Of a DNA stretch of 64,000 bases, positions 56,801 through 64,000 are shown one piece after another. Under the pieces are notes generated by a model. The model saw only the letters and a program-made list of their open reading frames with translations, did no database searches and was not told where the DNA came from. The DNA comes from Posidonia oceanica (lineage: Eukaryota > Streptophyta > Magnoliopsida > Alismatales > Posidoniaceae): assembly GCA_037176725.1 (NCBI GenBank), contig JAZBRS010000037.1, positions 10,062,001-10,126,000 on the forward strand, written 5' to 3'. The translations under genes and the position numbers were made by a program. Every line of letters starts with the position of its first letter. Within the stretch, counting starts at the first letter, position 1.

Positions 56801-59252
56801 TCGTCGACCGCCGGCGATTCACTGTTCAATTATTTTTTCTGTTATATAGTTTTTGGTGCAAATATTGCATTTATGCCTTAAGTTCTTACATTTTTGCGTT
56901 TTAGTCCTCGGTTTATTTATTTCGCTTAGTTTTTAATTGCATACCATGCTAAATTGCACGTTTTATCCCTGTTTCTCAGTATTTGCATTTAGATCCAGCT
57001 ACTGTGCGTTTCAGTTCAGAAATATTATGCTTTAATCCCTCTACTTGTGATTATTGCACTTAGGTCCTGTTTTAAATCAGTTCATTCATTTGCATGCATT
57101 TTACCATACCGCATTGCATTCTAAGCCCCTGTATGTTTTTATTTTTGCACTTAGATCCAATACACTGTAGCAACTTAGGTTCTGATTTTATTTTTTGTTT
57201 GATGCATTGCGCTTTTGCCCCTCTATTTCTCATTTTTACACATAGATCCATTTTAAATACACAGCAACCTTTTGGCATGCATTTTAACTTACTACATTGC
57301 ATTTTCAACCCTGCATATTGTGAAAATTGCATGTCAGTCCACAGTCTGTCCATCTAGAGTATATTTTGCATATAAAATTGCATATTTGACCCCTGCATGA
57401 TTTGAAAATCACACATAGAGCCTTGCATCTTTTGAAAAATCATGTGAAAAGACTGTTTTGCCCCCAAGTTGCATTTTAGCTCCCATGCTTGCAAAAATTG
57501 CATGTAGACCCTCCACTTGCATTCCCGGACTCCCCGGAACCCCGTTTTCTACAAAATTTGCATTTTAGCCCCCTTTCTTTCTTCAAAAATGCTTTTGAAT
57601 CCCTGTTCTTCCCAAATTGCTTTTCTTTATCTTTTCTTGCTTTGCATGCATCCTGCATTCATCAAGTCTGGCATTTTAGCTCCCCTTTGCACACACTTAA
57701 GTATGTTTAACTCCCCTTCACTTGGGAGGACCTTCAGCACACCCCTAGGACTTCCTGAACACCTAGATCTGTTCTTCTCATCTGTTCTGGCCCTCCTGCT
57801 CCGAAGCTGCGATATGTTTCAATCCGACCGTTGGATCTCCTCAAGTAAGCTGCCCAGGCGACCGCAGCGAAGCGCTCTTCAGCATGGACCAAGCAGATCT
57901 CCGATCAGACTCCCGGATCTCCAGGTATACCTTCCTGAACCCCTGCACTGCATTCTTTTGCATGCCATTTGCACCGTTTTGCGTGCCCTTTAGTTTTCCC
58001 GCTCCGTTTTGCGTGTTTTCAAGTTTTCTCGCTCCGTTTTGCGCGCCGCTTCTTTGTTTTGCACCGTTTTGCGTGCCCTTTAGTTTTTCCGCTCCGTTTT
58101 GCGTGCCTTCATGTTTTCTCGCTCCGTTTTGCGCGCCGCTTCTTTGTCTTGCACCGTTTTGCGTGCCCTTTAGTTTTTCCGCTCCGTTTTGCGCGCCGCT
58201 TCTTTGTTTTGCACCGTTTTGCGTGCCCTTTAGTTTCTCCGCTCCGTTTTGCGTGCCTTCATGTTTTCTCGCTCCGTTTTGCGCGCCGCTTCTTTGTCTT
58301 GCACCGTTTTGCGTGCCTTCATGTTTTCTCGCTCCGTTTTGCGCGCAGTCTCGTTTTCTTGCACCGTTTTGCGTGCCCTTTCGTTTTCTCGCCTCGTTCT
58401 GCGTGCAGTCTTATTTTCTTGCACCGTTTTGCGGGCTCTTCAGTTTTCTCGCACCGTTTTGCGTTCTTATTCCGTTCCTTGCATCATTTCGCATGTCAAC
58501 CTTGTTTTCGCACCTTTTCGCATTCTTCTTTCGTTCCTCGCACTGTTTTACGCCGTTTTCCCTTGCATGTCGATTGCATTGCATGGTTTTCTCGCTGTTT
58601 TGTTTTATCGCCCGCATTTGCATATAGGGCGGTGATGCTTACTGTCCGGAGTTCTCACGAGCCAGGTTTCGCCCGGTTCGGAACACAGACAGCGTTGCTG
58701 AGCGCTTAGATTGCACGTTTACTTCCTTGCATCGTCTTTCATCACTTAGAGCACACCTTTGAGCATTTAGACAGGCATTCATTGGCACTTAGGCATCTAA
58801 AGTCTGCATTTCCCTGCATATGCGAGCGTAAGCCTAGAAAGACCGATTCTCGGGCGTGTCGGGGGTGCCTAACACCTTCCCCGCGCGTAACAGGAGTCCT
58901 TACCCTCTCTTGGCCCGCAACGACCATATCGCCCTTGTCCTAGGCACGAGTCACCTCATTTGCATTCATTTGCATCTTATTTCTTTTGCATCGCTTTGCT
59001 TTGCATCTCTTGCTCGGTTTTGCGTGATTATTCACGCATTTCCCCGGTTTTCCTCGTCTTCCGATTTAATAGACTTGGTGGCGACTCCGATTTTGTCTTG
59101 TCCTCTTCTTTTCTTTCCTTTTTTCCTCTTTTAAATGTTTTCGAGCTAGGTCTTCCTTCTCGGACATAGCCGCTTATAGTGAGCCTGATTCCGATCGGTG
59201 CACGCGAGCTTTGGCAACGTGCATGGACGATCCGAATGCCGGGATCGCTACA
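53880..59252 (+). repeat. 5' LTR of element C (5373 bp)
   Basis: It starts TGTAGACACCCC (one change from the TGTTGACACCCC of the others) and ends GATCGCTACA. It is shorter than LTR A mainly because its minisatellite (about 57960-58600) has roughly half the copies. Telo-boxes are at 55243-55259, the hairpin at 58860-58883 and the PBS-like TGGCGACTCCG at 59079-59089. Confidence 0.94.
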
Positions 59253-59253
59253 G

Positions 59254-59272
59254 TGGCGACTCCGCTGGGGAT
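59254..59272 (+). promoter_or_regulatory. Primer-binding site of element C (tRNA-Arg type)
   Basis: TGGCGACTCCGCTGGGGAT, identical to the first PBS of B, one base after the LTR end. Confidence 0.88.
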
Positions 59273-60574
59273 ACTAGACTCCGGCTTTCGCTTTCGCTTT
59301 CGCTCGCTTGGGATTTGTTTCCTTTGTTTGCCTTTGTGTCTCCTTTGTCTGTTTTGCTCGTTTTCCTGTGCAAACACCTAGCGAGTCGCTTCATGGCTAC
59401 TCTATTCAGGTTTTGCACCTCTTTCGTCTCGATTTGCGCTCTCTTTTGCTTGGCTTTGCTTCTGTGCTTGTTTATTTACTTATCGTCTGGCTTACGCTCT
59501 TACTTCCTTCACAGCTTACTTGTCTTTATTTTTCTTTGCCTTACTTGCTCATTATTGCTTTAATTCTCGCACATTGCATGTCTACTACTTGTTTGGCAAC
59601 AATACATGCTTTTCGAATGGTGAATGCTTCCTTTTACACACTTGCTATGTCACTACACACGCACATACTTTGCATGCATGCCTTTTGACTTGATGAATGT
59701 TTTTTCTTCACCATTATGCTCACAAACACTTGCACATGCCAAGCACATGCCTTTTGTTGTGTTGTATGATTGTTTGCTTGCCATGCTTGACTGATTTTCT
59801 CCCTTTTCGCACATGCCATGCTTAGGATAGTAGAAACTTGTTTGTTCCCCCCATGGTTAACTAAAAAATGCAAGTAAAAGGGACTTCTAGGAGCAACTAG
59901 AGACTCTGAACAATCCTTCACTCCCTCCAGTTAATAAAATGCGCAAGATAAAAGACTTTAATCATTTGCATAAGCATCATATAGGGCATGCATTCTTCTC
60001 CTCTGAGTCCACCTACTAGTCTGCGAAGGACGGTTCCGGCTTCCCACCCCGATGCTTTGGCATGGTGTGAGTCAGTCGGTCTGTCCCCCCTTGTCCGGGG
60101 TCGTGTCGGTGTTAGTGGAGGGTACCACCTACGCTTTGGCGGGGTAGAGGCCACCAACGCACCACCCTGTCATTACCTGAGCTTTGGGCCGGGAGTTAGA
60201 CAGGGAGCCTACTTTTCTGACTTGAGTCGGTGACCCGTACACTTGTGGATATCCGGAGTAGACAACCCCGCTAGGAAACATTAGTTAGGTAAGGGGGGCA
60301 TGCTAGAAAGCATACATGACATTCATGCCATAATTTAATGCATTTTGCATCCTTTTCTTTTCTAACCCTAGTCTCCTGTTGTGTCTTTAACAGAGTTCAG
60401 TAAGCGATCTCCTTAGCTAGAGCTCGGGTTCCTCTCCTTTGCTGACATCTCTGCTGAGACACCTGTGCTCGACCATCTCTTTCTGAGCTACTCGTCTTTG
60501 CGAGCATAGCTCCTCGTAGAGCCCGTCCCCTTTTCCCTCGTCGCAGCCCCGTTTTGACTCGCTCTCGGTCAGCA
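59273..60574 (+). other. 5' leader of element C
   Basis: Non-coding and collinear with the leader of B but without the 145-bp PBS duplication. The best conserved stretch is about 59820-60310, with the inverted repeat CCCTGTC/GACAGGG (60165-60171 with 60199-60205). Confidence 0.65.
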
Positions 60575-63331
60575 ATGGCCCAGCGCACTGTCGAGACCCC
60601 CCTCACCCTTGCCTCGGAGGTGGTTCCCGCTCCGGCCCCTCCGGCTCCCGTTTCAAACCCCTCCGTGCCCTCTGTGGCGTCAGGCTTTACCCCTCTGTCG
60701 TCTGGGGCACCCCAGTTCGCTGTGGGACAGTGGTAGACGCTCGCTCCTCCTGATCCGGTCGCCGAGTCCATCTTGATGGCCACTTCACGTGTTCTGGAGG
60801 CACCATTGACCCCACCTTCTCAGGGTTTTGCCACTTTTGACCCCCCTTCTGCTGCGGCGACTCTCGCCCTAGGATTCCAGTCTCCCGGACAGTCCGGACC
60901 TCTTGGTTCTGGTTCCTCGCCGGCGCTGCAATTCAGCGTTCCCACTGACGGGACACCTGAAGAGCAGTACCAGCAACTAATGGACACTATCCAGCGGCTA
61001 CAGGGTATAGCTCTATCAGTCCGCCCTCCTTCCCCTCCTGTTGTTCCTGAGGTTCCTGTGCGGCCTGCTCTCGCACATCTTGCATTGCACTCTGCACTTC
61101 CGCCTAGACCATCGTCCCAACTGCTCACGGTTCCGACGATGGAGGCACGTATTCCGCCTCTCGCATCAGCACCACATCACACACAGCATGCACCTCCGCC
61201 ACCTGGTGGCCAGTCATTCGGACTGGTGGGAGCACAGTATCTCGTAGGCTCGTCCCCCGGCACCGCCCCGGTACGGCCGCTGATGCTCCAACATCCTGCA
61301 CCCACCGCACAGCATACCGTCTATCCTCCCCCTTTGCATCAGGCTCAGAATTCCACATGCATCCCTCCTTGCACTCCACCACAGCACGGGTATGCCGGCC
61401 ATCACCTTGCGTCACCAGGCGATGTGATGGTGGATCCGGAGGAGCACCTCGGTGCGACCCAATCGGCATACGTGGTCCCTGCCCCCGCTGCCCCATCTCC
61501 TGTAGCAGCTATTCCAGACCCCATTAACAACAGGATGGATGTTCTGGAGAAGGCACTACGTCTAGTGCAGGGCACGGACCACCAGACCTACCAGTTCCGA
61601 GACCTCTGCTGTTTCCCAGAGGCGGTGCTCCCCCCGAAGTTCAAAATACCGGACTTCGAGAAGTATGATGGTAGGGGCTGCCCCATAGCCCATCTGAAGG
61701 CGTACTGCGGTGATCTCGCCCAACTCCAGGCGGACGAGAGGTTGCTGATCCGCCTGTTCTAGAAGAGTTTGTCTGGTCCGGCCCTCAAGTGGTTCACCTC
61801 GCTTGACATGGCTACGATTAAGACTTGGAACGACCTAAGCCAGGCGTTCTTGGAACAGTACTCCTTCAACCTCGATCTGGTCCCAAAGCGCGCGGACTTG
61901 ATCGCAACCAAGCAGAATCCGGGCGAGCCGTTCGGGGAGTACGTCGGCCGCTGGCGTGCCCTTGCCTCGCAAGTTCGAGATAGGCCCTCTGACGAGGAGT
62001 CTATCGAGATCATCATAAAAGGGGCACAGCCGTCTACCGGAGCTTTGCTTAGCATCCAACCCGTCACAACCTTCACTGCTTTGATCCGAGCTGGCACTCG
62101 CGTAGAGAGTTCGTTGCGGAGTGGCAACTTCCCCGCACTCTCTGTGCTTGCCAAGCAGGCCCCCGCCAGCAACGACGGTAGTAGCAGCAGCGCCATCAAC
62201 CACAACAGCAGTCTCAACAACAATCGTCCCAAGAGGAAGGATCCGCCGAAGCCCGTGGTCGCATACGTCGACTCCCCTGCTGCGCCCGTCCGTCTGGCGT
62301 CCCGGCCTGCCCCTCCTCAGATCTATTACGCACCTGCACCTAGGGCACACCCTACACCACAAATCACTACCACCGCTCGACCAGTCTATCCTGCCGTACC
62401 GGTTCAGCAAGGACAATTCCAGAGGCCGAGACGGCCACCCATGGAGAAGCGGAAGTTCGCCCCACTGGTGGAACCGCTCACTGCCGTCCTCCCGAAGGTT
62501 GCGTCGCTCCTGAGATTTCCGGAGGTTCGCCCGCCGCCAAACCCACTACCGCATTGGTTTAAGGCGAACCTTTTCTGCGACTTTCATCGAAGCGTCGGGC
62601 ATTCGACTGATAGTTGTTTTACTCTCCGGAATGCTATCCAGGACTTGATCGAATCGGGAACGATTGTGATCGACACGCACGAGGCATCCACTTCTGCACC
62701 ATCTCATGCACCTGCATCAGCATCTACCCCAGCTAATGTTGTCCGCCGACCCCTGCCGGAGCACTCCTATTCAGGAGGCGCAGGGACCTCAGGAATTCAC
62801 TCCTTGTTTCCTTCTAGGTCTCTCACATCTGTGGTAGATCCTTCCGAACTTATCCATGATATTTCAACTCCCTTTCCAGTCTCTCGCTATCTTGCAGCCA
62901 TCGCCGGCTCCGAGTTGGGCGTTCATATGATCCGACCGCGCGCCAGGCCGGAGCGCTCTCCTGCATCAGCCGCCATGCTTTCCCGGGCCCAAGCCCCAAT
63001 ACATCTCCTAGCAAGACCTCAGCCAGAGCTTCCCGTGCACCTGCTAGCAAGACCTCAATCCCCACCTAGCTTGCCTTCCCAACTACCCTCCTACCCGTGC
63101 CCTCCTCAGCCTGTAGCCCCTCTCGTGCTCGCTGCACGCGCTCCCGTGGTTATCAACCTAACCCGGGATACCCATCGCGTACCCTACAGCTACGCCACAG
63201 AAATGTGTGCGGAAGTGACGCGATCGGGGAGGGTCTACCGACCTCCGGCACCAGTAACCAGGCCTAGCCGCCCAGAACCTGCAATACCGTCACCTTTAGC
63301 CCAGCCTACAGTCCCACTACCTTCAGGCTAG
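60575..63331 (+). pseudogene. gag: Gag region of element C, with three stops
   Basis: The first ATG in frame is 60575 (MAQRTVET); the codon matching the upstream start of B is TTG here. The capsid domain (about 61510-62150) shows NNRMDVLEKALRLVQG, FKIPDFEKYDGRG, ALKWFTSLDMA and FLEQYSFNLDLVPKRADL. A CHHC knuckle, C-x2-H-x4-H-x4-C, is at 62576-62617. TAG at 60734 replaces a Gln codon, TAG at 61760 replaces Glu of RLFEKS (a transversion), and TAG at 63329 lies in the Pro-rich tail. The frame is otherwise continuous with the protease. Overall it is collinear with gag of B, with most divergence in the Pro-rich ends. Confidence 0.9.
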
Positions 63332-64000
63332 CCTCTTGAATCCACCATAGCTGAACCTGTCCCTACAACCGCACCACCTGCTACCAAGAAGTGCCAGCCC
63401 AAAGCCGACATCACATCCCAGCTCAAAAAAGTTGAAGCCGACATATCCATCTGGGACCTAATACACACTTCGGCCGAGCACCGCGAAGCTTTCCTTCGCG
63501 TGTTCCAAGCCGCCCATGTGTCCCAAGCCATAGAACCTACCGCCTTGGAAAGCATGGTTGGAATGATCGCGGAGCCCCAAGTCATCACTTTCACGAGTGA
63601 CGAGCTGCCTCCAGCGGGGATTAATCATAATCAGCCCTTGTTCGTCACGGTACAATTCAAGAACTTCCGCATTCCCCTTGCACTGGTCGATAATGGGTCA
63701 GGCCTTAACGTCTGTCCCTTGCGAACAGCAACCAAGCTCGGATTCAAGGCCGAGGACATTACTCCAGCTGTAAAGGGAATGACAGCTTTTGATAACACTC
63801 ACCACGACGCTCTAGGGATTTTGATTATTCCTCTGATCATTGGTCCGGTCACATTCGATGTGGAATTCTACGTCGTCGACTTGGAACCTAACTTCAACTT
63901 TCTGCTTGGGCGCCCTTGGCTCCACAAGCATCAGGTTATCCCCTCAACCCTCCATCGCATGATCAAGTTCCGCCGAGGCGACGATGTTATCGTTGTCATG
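63332..64000 (+). pseudogene. pol: Protease region of element C, open to the window edge
   Basis: Same frame as gag and open for 223 codons to the last base. It begins with a helical lead-in (KKVEADISIWDLIHTSAEHR) and has Gln where B has a stop at 34326. The protease shows LALVDNGSGLNV (Asp at 63689) and NFLLGRPWLHKHQ. It is the better-preserved copy of the protease lead-in in this window. The rest of pol is off the window. Confidence 0.88.

Larger units (their letters stand above)
53880..64000 (+). mobile_element. Element C: 5' portion of a Tat/Ogre-type retrotransposon
   Basis: A 5.4-kb 5' LTR, a PBS, a 1.3-kb leader, gag and the start of protease are present; the rest lies beyond the window. 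The LTR belongs to the same subgroup as LTR A. It is inserted into fragment D. Gag carries three stops, so this copy is also decayed. Confidence 0.94.

Overview
The window looks like a repeat-dense plant nuclear region built almost entirely of giant Ty3/gypsy LTR retrotransposons of the Tat/Ogre type. The evidence is a polyprotein with gag, protease, reverse transcriptase, a degenerate first RNase H, a second archaeal-type RNase H and integrase; LTRs of 5.4-5.9 kb; a primer-binding site that fits a tRNA-Arg 3' end; and an extra plant-mobile-domain (PMD/DUF7745-like) ORF between pol and the 3' LTR. I see no convincing host gene, tRNA or rRNA. The species cannot be named from the sequence.

Layout. 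(1) 1-15180: 3' part of element A on + (PR-RT linker, pol, extra ORF, repeat-rich 3' UTR, 3' LTR 9299-15180). (2) 15181-16248 and 22092-23576: two pieces of an older LTR, Y, split by Z (16249-22091), a reverse-oriented solo LTR with a perfect ATATA target duplication. (3) 23577-23841: unassigned spacer. (4) 23842-51557: element B, 27.7 kb, complete from LTR to LTR but with nine in-frame stops in gag-pol and one in the extra ORF. (5) 51558-53879: fragment D, integrase plus downstream region of a close sibling of B. (6) 53880-64000: element C, 5' LTR, leader, gag and start of protease, inserted into D and running off the window.

How the parts fit. Each intact element would be transcribed from its 5' LTR, primed at the PBS after the LTR, and translated as one long gag-PR-RT-RH-aRH-INT frame. 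In B all parts lie in a single frame, broken only by point nonsense changes. The extra ORF sits about 1.3-1.5 kb beyond pol. Between it and the polypurine tract lies a 2.6-2.9 kb 3' UTR of tandem repeats.

The most notable signal is in that 3' UTR. In both A and B the last repeat block is not a plain satellite. It reads as a closed multi-branch secondary structure: copies of an exactly 30-nt junction segment alternate with long arms whose two sides are private complementary words, and the first and last words of the block pair with each other to close the ring. Stem pairs change together between copies (for example GACA/TGTC against GATA/TATC in all 11 junctions). A second conserved, co-varying inverted repeat surrounds the polypurine tract and the start of the 3' LTR.
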